Below, piece after piece: positions 27,185 to 37,944 of a stretch of 64,000 bases of DNA (within the stretch, counting starts at the first letter, position 1; each line of letters starts with the position of its first letter). The translations under genes and the position numbers were made by a program. This DNA comes from Zygaena filipendulae (lineage: Eukaryota > Arthropoda > Insecta > Lepidoptera > Zygaenidae): positions 4,476,501-4,540,500 of the forward strand of contig OU015655.1 in assembly GCA_907165275.2 (NCBI GenBank), read 5' to 3'. The notes under the pieces are model-generated. The model worked only from the letters and a program-made list of their open reading frames with translations. It did no database searches and had not been told where the DNA came from.

Positions 27185-27889
27185 GTTCATATAACCGCAT
27201 GGCTATCAACTGACCGATACCGACTCTAATAAACCCTACATTGAATAAAACCAATTTATAAGATAAGATAAGATAAACTTCATTCAGCAAGAACAAACAC
27301 ATACACCATTCATATAAGTGTATATTTTGTTCTTATCCTACAAAAATTGAAGTTTCAAAAGTTGTATAATAATACCTATGTAGGTATCTATAAATTTATT
27401 ATTTTGATATTCCTTGTATTTGTTTGCAATATGTACCGACAGAATAAATTACCAAACAGGCTCCGTATATATTCTTACTTATATTGGTACCTACTTTGGA
27501 ACGTACCATACCTATATCGGGAGAATGTATAAATTCCAGTTCTCTATTTAAAAGTATAAATGTCTTTAAGTAGGTATTGGTAATAGTTCGAAGCACCCTT
27601 TTTATCTGCAAGTTACGTAGAACTGAAAGCACATAACGGTTGTAACAATTTAGCCATAAACAGCTTTCCGCACATAATCGGTTCGGATTACGTAAACTAT
27701 CGCGCACTGTTTTCTGTTACCAAACTCCTTCGACTGCTTAGAAATAGAACTTAGTTGTAATAAATAAATAAATATCTAAACTGTCTTGTATTCCTTAACC
27801 AGGTTCTAGAAAACTTAACTTGTATGTGAGAAAAAAACAAAAATAACATTGCGAATGTAAGCGGCAGCTGTAGATAACGATAATTCTTA

Positions 27890-28108
27890 CTAATATTATA
27901 AATGCAAAAATAAGTTTTTTTGTTTGTTGGTTTGTTTATTTTTCTGTTTGTTACGCTTTCACGCCTTAACGGCTCAACCGATAATTATGAAATTTTGTAT
28001 GCACGTTGTCAGGGGTGCAAAGAAGGGCATGGGGTATACTTTTTATCCCGGAATTCCCGCGGGAACTCCGAAATTACCGTGGGTGAACCGCGGTGAACAG
28101 ATAGTAAC
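27890..28108 (+). mobile_element. Helitron-like repeat
   Basis: TACTAATATTATAAATGC at the start, TCAACCGATAATTATGAAATT in the middle and GAATTCCCGCGGGAACTCCG near the end. Confidence 0.7.
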
Positions 28109-28306
28109 TTTATACGTATAAGCATTCAATTACTACTTAATTGCACCAAACTATTACTAATATTTGTATGATTAATTATATTAGGTATTAACTCGAACTG
28201 CTCGTTAGGAACACTTTCTAATACATAAATCATATTTTAACTTATAAAACCGTGTTTTACTTGAACGTACAGTGCGAATACATTGATGGGTAGTGTTAAT
28301 TTACAG

Positions 28307-28360
28307 ACAAACAACAGCCGAAGAAATGATCGATTTGGGCGTTTCCCACAAGGAAGCAGA
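28307..28360 (+). CDS. isolated candidate exon, 54 nt
   Basis: Acceptor aatttacag and donor GTAAGT bound 54 bases open in two frames (TNNSRRNDRFGRFPQGSR in phase 0; QTTAEEMIDLGVSHKEAE in another). Base composition is richer than its surroundings and it lies outside any repeat I recognise. No partner gene could be joined with confidence. Confidence 0.3.
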
Positions 28361-28364
28361 GTAA

Positions 28365-31300
28365 GTTAATCATTATTTTATTTTAAACACTGCGTAGACA
28401 AGAGAAACTTTAAACACCTATACTTTATTATAAACAACTTTAAAACCAGAATTACCTAACGCATTGAATTTGAATACTGATTTCCAACTGTTTCCAACAT
28501 GTAAGTCAAATAAAATAATTATTTAATCGACGAACGCTTATTTATTGGTTAAAAAACTTAAAAATCCTTTTTAAAAATTAATTACTGTCCGACTTACTTA
28601 AATATTTTTTTTTACAGTAGGTACTAATTTAAACTGCATTTGCATAAATTATAATGTATTTCTTAGGTATAGCCTATGTGAACTATGATTTAAGATTGTA
28701 CATAGAGTAGCGTTCCCGATCACTATTTACATAAATATTGTTGGATAAGGTCTCTGTTCCAACATCCAAGTACCGACAGGTGGACGATAGAAGTGTAGAT
28801 TGTGTTTGAAACGAGATCAAGGTTGGCCATGTTACTGCGCTCACGTTAATTATGTATTAGACTACGCTAATGTTTCTCTACGTCTATAGTCCGTGATTGG
28901 GTTTACGTTATGAGCAATACATTCTCATGATGTGCTTCGACTGCGACTCTTGCGAATGAACCTCCAGGATTATCTGATTTTCGAACGGATTGTTAAAAAT
29001 CCGTGGTTTACCATGAAGACATCCTGGCCTAATATGTGTCATGTATAATGTATATATTTAAATTTTCTATTCGTTTTATGCCATATTGTGATTTACTACT
29101 TCCATAATAAAAATCCAATGGTGAAACATCTTTGTTTCATTATACCTACTATACGTATAATAAGTCGGATTAAGAATGTTCGTCCATAAGATCGCGCGCA
29201 CCATTCGTGAAGTAATCCAATTGGTATTGGTAATTTTAACTTGACAAGTATGGTAAAATGAGTATGATAGAGCGATGGCACAGAGCGCATCGTGGCCATG
29301 GCATTTTTCTACAATCTACCTATCCACAGATATGTTAAAAATAAATAATCTAAACTAATATTAAATTCAGAAACTTAAATAATTAGTAAATAAATAAATA
29401 TAATATATAATTAATTGATTAAAATTGTTATGTTGTATGGAACTATGGATTTCTGAAATAAATAAAGATTATTATTATTATTATTATAAAGCTGAAGAGT
29501 TTGTTTGGATGAACGCGCTAATCTCAGGAACCACTGGTTCGAATTGAAAAAATATTTTTGTGCTGGATAGTCCATTTATCTATGTCGTGGAAGGCCTCTA
29601 ACATCACGCTACAACTAATAGGAGCGATGCATCAAATTACCGCGGGTGAAACCGCTGGGCACAGCCTGTATATCATACGTCTAATGTAGGTTTCACTATC
29701 AGGCAGTATGCAAGTTGGTTGACATAATAAATTGTATTATATAGGTAATAACAAATAATTATTACCTTACTTGATAAGATTATGTTTGAAAGTTTTTCTA
29801 GATTATTTTTAAATAAGTTTTTTAGGTGTTATAGCTGTTTTGATTAGATTTGATTGTAACGAAATTAACAAGAATTCTCAGTCATTATTTATTCATTATT
29901 ATTCTCAGTTATTATTTATTTTAAGTAATCGGAACCGTAAAACGAAACGATTGTGAACAGAAAAAATTGTGCAATAGATGTCGGTGAAAGAAAGTTCAAA
30001 AGCTGTGCAAGTAAGCTTCAAGAATCCATAGTTAAAGCTGATATTAGTGTGTGAATCGTAATCATAGATACTTGTGATATAAATGTATACTAATATCCAT
30101 TATCCATCTTATTATGTGTAAGTAGGTACGATTATTGTTGTTTTTTTTAATCTTTTATCTATTGTTACTACTACTACAACTAAGGCTCGGTTTCTTGCAG
30201 GCTACTAGGTATACTGAGTGATCTAGATTCCGCGGTTCGTGATTCAAGTGGATCTTGGAAATAGGAGCTCCTGTGCTGACTAACAGCCAGTCGGGGCATG
30301 TGAAAAGAAACTATCGCTTATCATGCTCTGATAACGTGCTGTTACGTCTGTGTGTACCGTCCCCATAGTGTAGTAGGTAAAGTTTACAGACAAGAGTGAT
30401 TTGTTTTTTTCCACACAATCAGCTTGCCATACTACATAATATGTACATAAATGTCAATGCCGCGACGACGCGCGGTGCGTGTTCTGTTTAGTACAGGAAG
30501 AGTGTGAGCCGATGGGACCAGTTACGCTCATTCTAGTTCGATCACCGCGAATATTTGATATAACAAAAAAGCGAAAGGTCACACAGACTGGAACATGAGA
30601 TCGCGAAACTACTTGACCTATGAAGCTGAAATTTGGCAGGTAATTTGTAGATAGGAGACGTCAGCTAAGGATTTCACGGAGTTCCGGTGGGAGCTCCCAA
30701 ATTACCACGGGTAAATCCGCAGGGCACAGCTGGTTATGTTTATAATTATAAACAGATTGTAATTTGTGGGTTTCATTAGGCAATGTAGGTATACAACCTA
30801 GCCATTTTTAACCAGCAGTGATCCACATAAGTTAGTTGACATCAAGTGAGTTGACTAGCTACCTACATAGTGATTCGAATGCATTGTACCTACCTACTCG
30901 TAGGTATATACGAAGCAAATTCAATCCAATTTAGAACAAGTTTTTTGCAACTCCGAAATAGGAAGTGCAAAAAACTGAACTTTATTTAAATTAAAAAAAT
31001 GTACAAAAAGCTAAGACAAAACTTCTATTTAGGGCATTCTCTTTTAGTTTGGCAAAAAGTAGTTAACTTAAAATATACTTAGGTTGTGCTTAAGTGCAGT
31101 TGGAATATGAAGAAATCAAGATGTAGGTAAAAAAATAAAAAAAAAATTTGTAGAGCTATTCGAGATACAGACAAGTGTATCATTATTGTGCGAACCAGAT
31201 ACCTTCAAATAGAGATTTACGTGATACTTTGTGGTTCATTCATAGTTTGTCATATATTATCTAAGGTTTTGGTATACTGCAGCTAAATCATCATTGCAAC
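28365..31300. other. intergenic DNA
   Basis: Holds the 29.5 kb and 30.6-30.7 kb Helitron-like copies. An ATG at 29978 opens MSVKESSKAVQ and runs into a donor (CAA|GTAAGC at 30010); a first coding exon is possible but unsupported otherwise. Confidence 0.35.
29467..29670 (+). mobile_element. (ATT)n run followed by a Helitron-like repeat
   Basis: A retroelement tail (AAATAAATAAAG plus (ATT)n at 29,467-29,488) leads straight into TATAAAGCTGAAGAGTTTGT, with TCTCAGGAACCACTGGTTCG and the end GTGAAACCGCTGGGCACAGC. The same subfamily is at 44.2 kb. Confidence 0.65.
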
Positions 31301-31302
31301 AT

Positions 31303-31405
31303 AAGGTGAAATTCTTGGATATTTACCAATAGTGGTCTCGTCAATCCAGAACGAAAGTTAGAGGTTTGAATGCGATTAAATACCGCCCTAGTTCCCAGAT
31401 GCGAA
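31303..31405 (+). pseudogene. 18S rRNA-derived fragment
   Basis: The segment starts GGTGAAATTCTTGGA and continues with AGAACGAAAGTTAGAGGTT and ATACCGCCCTAGTTC, all landmarks of the central domain of eukaryotic 18S rRNA in the right order. About 30 bases between the first and second landmarks of the real gene are missing and several bases differ. Flanking DNA is not ribosomal. This is a small dispersed rDNA relic, not a working gene. Confidence 0.8.
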
Positions 31406-31899
31406 GAAAAAAATTTTAAAGCCGGTAAGGCCCTTACAGTGCCAATGAGAAGTATAATACAATAATATGTATATATAAGATAATGAAGAAATGTATATAA
31501 AAGATAATGCAATGTATTGACAACCGGTTCCAGAAAAATACTTAGGTATATATTATTATTATACAATTGGGGCAGTACAGCATTCACCGATTTGATACTC
31601 GCTCGTATAGTTGTTGTACTTGACAAGTGGCCGCACTAAAGCTCATGTAGAGGCACAATTACAGATAATAAACATTGTTTAAAATTGAAATTGCATTTAC
31701 ACAAACTACTACTAGCTCCCACATAGAAACTACTGAGGAAAAATATTTATGTATTGGTCTAATGCTACTCGTTTACACCTAAAATTATAACAAAGCCTTC
31801 TGTTTGCAAATGCTGCAAGCACTGAAATCTCGGTAGATTACTATTGTGTGTAATGTATCCTGGACATTTTTCTTTTTGTTGGTACAAATAGTTTCGAAG

Positions 31900-32600
31900 G
31901 AAAACTTAAAATGTTCGCGGGCGAAACGGCGACAAACAGCGATAATGATTCCACATCGGAACCGAGTGGACTAGCAGTTACAAATCAAAACACACAATCC
32001 GCGGTGTAACCTACACATGGGTTATGTATGAGAATTGCAACATAAACGTAAACAGTTAACACCCGTAGCGACCGAACGTCGCCGCCGTCACCGAGCGCAT
32101 CTCAAATGTTCTCGTTAAGATATCGCAACGCTTACCTATTTCTCACTGAGGATCGGTTGGCGAGGGTAACGTTCCTCGCGGGCAGCCTGGGCGCCGGCGT
32201 GGGTGAGGGCGCGGACGCCGTGGGCGACGTGCGAGGCAACCGCGGCCCGGCGGCCGCCGCGTGCGCCGCCAACAGCACCACCATGCACCACCTGATCATC
32301 ACGGGGCGACGGGCGACGGGACGCACGATACGCGCGAGACACGCTCGGAGACGTATACTGTCGCGGTGGCGAGTGTTTAGAGTCGCAGCGTGCTGTGCGC
32401 TCGCGTTGACGTTCACTTCTGTTGTGGCGGGCCGCGGGCGGCGCGCCACCGCCCCACTCCGATGAAAGCGAAGGCTTTCACTAGAGCCGCGGGCGCGCGG
32501 GCCCGTGCCCGCCCACACCGGTCGGCGGTCGCCGCTGTGCGTACGACACCCGACACTTGTGCAAGACGGGACCATTATCAGCTATCATAATCCCGATGGT
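31900..32600 (-). promoter_or_regulatory. CpG-rich island, probable promoter and first exon
   Basis: A sharp GC- and CpG-rich block (peak about 32,150-32,560) in AT-rich surroundings. It has open frames on both strands, which is expected from its composition. The minus-strand reading gives a signal peptide and good donors, so the promoter is inferred near 32,560-32,600 firing leftward. Confidence 0.45.
32136..32299 (-). CDS. probable first coding exon of a secreted or membrane protein
   Basis: On the minus strand an ATG at 32299 opens MIRWCMVVLLAAHAAAAG, a convincing signal peptide. It is followed by a Pro/Ala/Ser/Thr-rich segment and two N-glycosylation sequons (NVT, NRS). The frame then meets two overlapping strong donors: TCA|GTGAGA (exon end 32147) and ATAG|GTAAGC (exon end 32136). 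This is typical of a first coding exon beside a GC-rich promoter. The frame is open further upstream to an ATG at about 32575, which would add an Arg-rich N-terminus that looks untranslated. No downstream exon could be identified in the 32 kb to the left, so the product is unknown. Confidence 0.55.
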
Positions 32601-33369
32601 ACATATTACATACATACTATTTATTTATTTATTTAATTGATTCACCAAACTGACAACAATATAACAAACAAAAGATACATTGCAGCTTAATTGTTATCTT
32701 CTAGAGGTGAATACAACGTGTTTAAACAGGTGCTAAGTTAAAAGAGTAAAACAAGAATAAACAAAATGAACCCAAAAACCCAGAAAGAAAAAAGTAGTTA
32801 CTGGGACCCAGAAAGTTTCACGTGCTAACTGAGACATGTTGAGAGTCGATGTTTGACCGAATTCAGGGAACTACCAAATATGTCGAAGTTCTCTTGCACC
32901 TACTATACTACTATATAACCGATTCTTGCTTCGATAAATAGTTTAGCGTAAGATACATAAAAAGTCACTCTCCATCAGTATTTACCTTTTTAACGAAAGT
33001 ATAAATCCAATTACCTTGGAATAATATCAACCAAAAAAAACGGCACATATAGGTCCCTAATAAATTTACGTAAATAAATATTCTAAGGTCAGGTCTAACT
33101 AATGAACTCTTTTTATGATAGTAAGAATATACGTAGGTATAATTATGTTTGTGTATCAATGCAAACATCAATATATGAAATTATCTGATTTATTGATATT
33201 TCCACTTAAATGAATTATAATTATAAAGTAAAAGCTTATAATATTCGATTAAAATTAAGTATTCTATAATGTTACAACATTTATCACAATCATGTCACGT
33301 AATAAAAATAAATTCGATTACTATTCGAAATTTTTGACAGTTATAAGTATATCTATTTTAAGATATGGT
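32600..33369. other. gap downstream of Prx6-A
   Basis: A (TTTA)n retroelement tail at about 32,618-32,635, then AT-rich DNA. TTTATT at 33,189-33,194 (AATAAA on the minus strand) is a candidate poly(A) signal for Prx6-A. Confidence 0.4.
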
Positions 33370-36300
33370 TCATAATTTAAGACAAGGGGTCTTTCTAAGG
33401 TACTTTTTTTCGGAAGGCATGGCCACACACTCCACACCCAGTGGGAACTCTTTGGTAAGCTGATCTTCAGGCACCGTTGGCAGTACCATGCAATCATCAC
33501 CCATCTGTAATAAAAAAAAATAACTATGAACAAGGGAAAGGGGTCAAAAGAGGACTTTTGAGTTTATATTTATGTTAGTTATAGTTATGAAGTTAGCAGT
33601 TATAGAAATTTGTATGTGTCGGCTCTTTACAAGTAAATATACTAACACTTACATAAAAAATCCAAAAAATAACGCATGTACTTTGAGGAGATTGTTAAAA
33701 CCCAAACATAATGGGGAAACTAGGTCTTGTTATGGCACTGAGAGCTTAATAGGTAGGTAGTTAAAAAGTAGCAAAAGTAGCCAAACTGGATTCAATTTGA
33801 AATCCAATCACGACTCTATTTGATGCCTACCAAAAAATAATTCAACAGATTGAGTGTTAGATTCAATCTGGTGTTGCTACTCTGAATGTCCAGACAAGTA
33901 AATAGTGTAACACAAAATATATTTACCTTCCAATCTACAGGAGTAGCAACCTTGGCTTTGTCAGTGAGTTGCATAGCATCCACAACACGCAATATTTCAC
34001 TGTAAATTCAAAAAAATATGATTAGTTACATGATTAATCAGCCCTTTTCCCAGCTGAAAACAGCACTACGGCTCTGTGCCAAGCAATATGCTGAGCTGGG
34101 CACCTTTTGGCTTAAGTAATTTTAGAATTAGAAAAATTTGTGATTTTTGTTTTAGTTTTTATTTGATGTATTTTTTTTAAGCCAAACTTTGATTATTATT
34201 ATTATTTTATTAAGTACCAGCTGTTGCCTGCAGTTTCACTCAGATAATATAACCTCTATGATTCAGTTTGGAACTATTGGGTTTATGGAAATATCTTATA
34301 ACACCTGCACTAATGCTTGTACATTAAATTACATCAATGCATAGCTTCATTGTGACATACAACCCTATAACAAACAAAAATACATTTATAATTTATAGTA
34401 AGCACAAGGATATTACAGATTTTAATCAATTTTATAGTGCAGCATCAAATAAAAAATAATAAAAGATCAGAACATGTGAGTATCTTTTTATATTAAGTAT
34501 ACCTAATATTTTGAGTATTTTTCAGGATAGCAGTAACAATTTAAGATGTAATGAAACAGATCTCGAGAACATATTAAAGGTAAGTTACTCACTTAAAGTT
34601 CCTTCCTGTCGTAGCCGGGTACAGCAATGACAATCTGAACTTCTTTTTTGGGTCAACAATAAAGACTGCTCGAGCTGTGAGTGCTATACCCTCTGAATTG
34701 AGTTCATCTTTATCCAGCATACACAATTTATTTGCTAATCTTCTATCCTTATCATCAATTATGGGGTAGGGAAACTTCTCACCAGCATAACCTGAGTTAG
34801 GTTAAAAAAATGCACTGATTCAATCAGGGTTGGAAGAAATCATGATTTTTTTTAAAAACGAATAAAGCACGACTTTTTTTAAATCCTAATTAATCACGAT
34901 TTTTTATTTTTTATTTTATTATTTAATTAAACTATATTTTGCCCCAAAACGGAACTTTGTTCATGGCAATAGCTTCTTCAGCTGCTGTGGAAAGATTGCT
35001 TTCCACCTTTGGAATTGTTTATTAAGAAACCGAGTGGGAATTGAAAAGGTTGGAAAACCAATATTTTTTTAAACACTATAATAATAATTTTGAATTCTCA
35101 GATTTAAATGACCCTAGTCTATAACTTAATTATAATTTCTAAATCTGTTTTTTTCTACGTTGATGTCTGTGAAAGAAAGTGAAATTAAACATTTTTTATT
35201 AAATCATTGCTTTTTAAATCATTTTATTAACTTAAATCAAAATGATTTAATTCTGCCAACCTTGGATTCAATCACATTAATACATTAAAAGAAAACAAAA
35301 TCTATAGAAATGTACATAATTTAGTTTTTAGGAGGTGAAAATTGATCATATCCAATCAAAAACATAAACGTGAAAGTGGAAGCCAAGTTTAGTATTTAGT
35401 AAAGGAGTCAAAAGTAGCTCAAAATGGTACACACAGCTAATGTGTCACCAGTTAATTTTTCTTTGAACTTTGTGTGTATAGATGACAATTAACACCCAGT
35501 CTTATTAATCTAAACAAATGCAAATAAGTTAGTGTTAAGCGATAACATTAATATACCTGCATAATGTTTAATGTCCTTGCCCCATTCAATATGGGAAGTG
35601 ACTGAATCACAAGATAGACCAATAACTTTGACATTCCGTTTGGCAAATTCTGGTAGCAAGGTGATGACGCGTGCAAGCTCTGTTGTGCACACTGGTGTGA
35701 AGTCAGCAGGATGAGAAAACAGTATACCCCAGCTAAAATTTAATAAAACTATAATTTAAAAATGTCTATTATGTTTAAGTAATTTGGACACACCTATGAA
35801 GTTACAAAAGTACACCATAAATATTAAAAAAAAAACCATTGAAAAAGTTCTATTCATGTAGAAGCCAGAAAATATAATAAGCTATCCTATATTATGAATT
35901 CAACCTGCTTTTTCTGCAATTTTGAACTATTGGAGGGTTTATGTTTGTTTGTTTGTTTGTATACTTTATTGAGCATAAACAAAGTTTTTACAAGTTGATA
36001 AAATCAAAACAAATAGGTAATTTATGCTCAAAGGCGGACTTATCCCGCGAGGGGATTTCTTCCAGTCAACCTTTATGGGTTTTTTCAATTTTGTTTTTCC
36101 TTAATTCATTCATTTTCTTTTTAAAAGCGCTAAGACGATTTTCTTTATCAGTTTACAAGATAAAATCAGTGAAAGAGAGTTAAATTGCAAACAATGCGAT
36201 TCAATTAAAAACATCACGTGGAAAACGGTTTCTAAACAACATGCTCGTAACTTGACTTGGGTCTCTACTGTATGGAAGTAAAAACCTCGTGTTTTCGACC

Positions 36301-36436
36301 TTAGGTTAACCGTGCATTTAGTTAAACTACAAAAAAGAAAATTTACTTACGATTCTCCTAGCCACTCGTGGAAGTTAATTTCGCCTTCTGTCGTATTTGC
36401 AACAAAGTTAGGGAAAATATCACCAAGTAAAAACAT
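33370..36436 (-). CDS. Prdx6: peroxiredoxin-6-like (1-Cys peroxiredoxin), copy A
   Basis: 1-Cys peroxiredoxin that reduces H2O2 and lipid hydroperoxides, probably cytosolic; the mammalian family member also has phospholipase A2 activity. Five exons read on the minus strand: 36436-36351, 35732-35557, 34791-34593, 33999-33927, 33504-33370. All have GT-AG borders and matching phases, and they give 222 residues, the family length. The peroxidatic Cys is C44 in [12 protein letters not shown]. The lipase-type motif GESWG is at 27-31 and the His equivalent to the mammalian triad His is H23 (NFHEW). The C-terminal half carries [20 protein letters not shown] and KVATPVDWK, typical of Prx6. The start [11 protein letters not shown] is the family N-terminus. 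The Asp of the mammalian triad (GPDKK) is shifted to DPKKK, so lipase activity is unsure. Intron 2 holds a hAT insertion and intron 1 a LINE tail. Its tandem sister lies just upstream (37,945-40,771). Confidence 0.96.
34825..35264 (+). mobile_element. internally deleted hAT element in Prx6-A intron 2
   Basis: Ends are CAGGGTTGGAAGAA and, inverted, CAAGGTTGGCAGAA. They are flanked by a perfect 8-bp duplication gattcaat (34817-34824 and 35265-35272), the hAT hallmark. Inside, a frame reads [18 protein letters not shown], the conserved hAT C-terminal dimerisation motif, then a stop and a frameshift to [12 protein letters not shown]. So it is a remnant derived from an autonomous hAT transposon. 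The intact duplication suggests a fairly recent insertion. Confidence 0.9.
35940..36185 (-). mobile_element. retroelement 3' tail in Prx6-A intron 1
   Basis: Reads (minus strand) AGTCCGCCTTTGAGCATAAA, CAATAAAGTATACAAAC and ends in (CAAA)n. This is the tail type of a lepidopteran non-LTR element or SINE; the class is not certain. Confidence 0.5.
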
Positions 36437-36705
36437 TTTTTTTTTAAATGAGCAAAAATGTTATGAAATAGGTACTTAAAAAACTATTCGAAGTGACTTG
36501 CGAATTAATTGTTTTTAAACTTCCTCAAATCCGACATACTCGATAAAATCTGCCACCTCAGTTATTTAGGACTTTTAGAAGTTTGAACTTTGAGGTTATT
36601 GTTGGCCTGCTACTGCTACACACACACCTGCTACTACAGACAGTGTCAAGGTGTCAAGAATTAATAAACAAAACAAAAAAACACTTGAGTTGAGACGAGT
36701 TGAGA

Positions 36706-36795
36706 GCACCGGAAAAGGCGACACCGGAATGCACGACACGAGATTGTACGCCACCGGAATGTACAGCACCGGAGTTGGCAACACCGGATTTCATG
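36706..36795 (+). repeat. 15-bp minisatellite, six units
   Basis: Six 15-base units with core CACCGGA. In one frame each unit reads xTGxx (STGKG, DTGMH, DTRLY, ATGMY, STGVG, NTGFH). That frame is open from about 36594 to 36875 but has no ATG before the repeats. The array begins 270 bases upstream of the Prx6-A start, between the two peroxiredoxin genes. Confidence 0.8.
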
Positions 36796-37468
36796 GCCTA
36801 GCCGGCTTCGTGCTCCATTTAGCAGTATTCAATAAAATGCAAGTAGTTTTTAGTAATTACTGCCTCAAAATCTGACAGAAATTCAAATAACAATCAGTCC
36901 TGATTCACACTTTAATGAAGTGTTACAACTTATTATATTCTTTTTTTTTACATAATACATCGGGATGTCGTGGCCACATCTAAGAATTGATCCTAATTTT
37001 CTTTTTAGCGCATCGACGTACATTCTCGTAATTTGTATGTCGTACAATATCGTATTGTGCATTCCTGGCCCTGGTTCCCGAGTCTTGACAGCTGCGTCTA
37101 GCTTTGTGTTTTATAAAACAAAAGAAACTAAGTCTATACAACCAATCTCAGAAGAATAACTAAAGCAAACCAATTAAGATATTCTTTCAAGCAACTTGAA
37201 GCTTGAAGGAACTACGGAAACATTACACACAACCATAATAAATTATAACCTTATATTATTGCGAATCGATAATAATTGGAAAATTCTTCTTTTGCCTACA
37301 CCAATTTCCATGACTCTACGTGCGCGGACTGCCCTTCTATACCTATTATTTCTATGGTTGTAGAAGGTAGTTCAACTGGTAAGACTACATGGTAAGAATA
37401 CAGGAATTCACGGTTGATCTAAATCTTTTCGGAGCTGCGGACTGCCAATGAACATATCTGCGTATCGG

Positions 37469-37703
37469 AGGGGCTATTAAGTAACTTTTGTTTCTATGAT
37501 TTATTGGTTGCAATCAAAAATATGGCGGTTTTATAAATTACAATATGCACGTTTTAACACCTACAATATCTAGCATTCAGCCAATATAAACATACTTCAA
37601 AAGTGGAAGCTACCTAAACATGATTAATTAATCACAAAATCGCTATTTCCCTGATTGAAACTGAAATATTATAGTAGCAACAAAAGTTACATAAAATTGC
37701 CCT
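37469..37703. mobile_element. second MITE family, free copy
   Basis: Left end AGGGGCTATTAAGTAACTTT and right end, inverted, AGGGCAATTTTATGTAACTT. It lies upstream of Prx6-A and downstream of Prx6-B, in the short gap between the two genes. Confidence 0.7.
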
Positions 37704-37762
37704 GCAGGAGACAACATGAAAGACATCAACGGGAGGATCTCAGAAAATGAGAAATTGAATTG

Positions 37763-37820
37763 ACGACCCGATTGGCGCAGTAGGTCACCAATCACCATAC
37801 CTACCCGCTAATCAAGAGGT
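37763..37820 (+). mobile_element. tRNA-derived SINE head fragment
   Basis: GACCCGATTGGCGCAGTAGG followed by ACCCGCTAATCAAGAGGTT, the same head as the 54.2 kb SINE, then unrelated DNA. Confidence 0.6.
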
Positions 37821-37944
37821 TAGTAAATTAAAAAGTGAAAATCATTATATTTTTAATAAATTTCAAAAATTGTATCATGAAATCAAATCTAAACACAAAA
37901 TATTTAAACCACCAAATCTAATATCAATGTACCTACCTATAAAA

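Noticed and set aside
31291..31626. Minus-strand open frame of 111 codons
   Set aside because: It is antisense to the 18S-derived fragment and AT-rich DNA.
32106..32465. Plus-strand open frame of about 119 codons in the GC-rich island
   Set aside because: Composition alone keeps several frames open here; only the minus-strand frame has a signal peptide and fitting donors.
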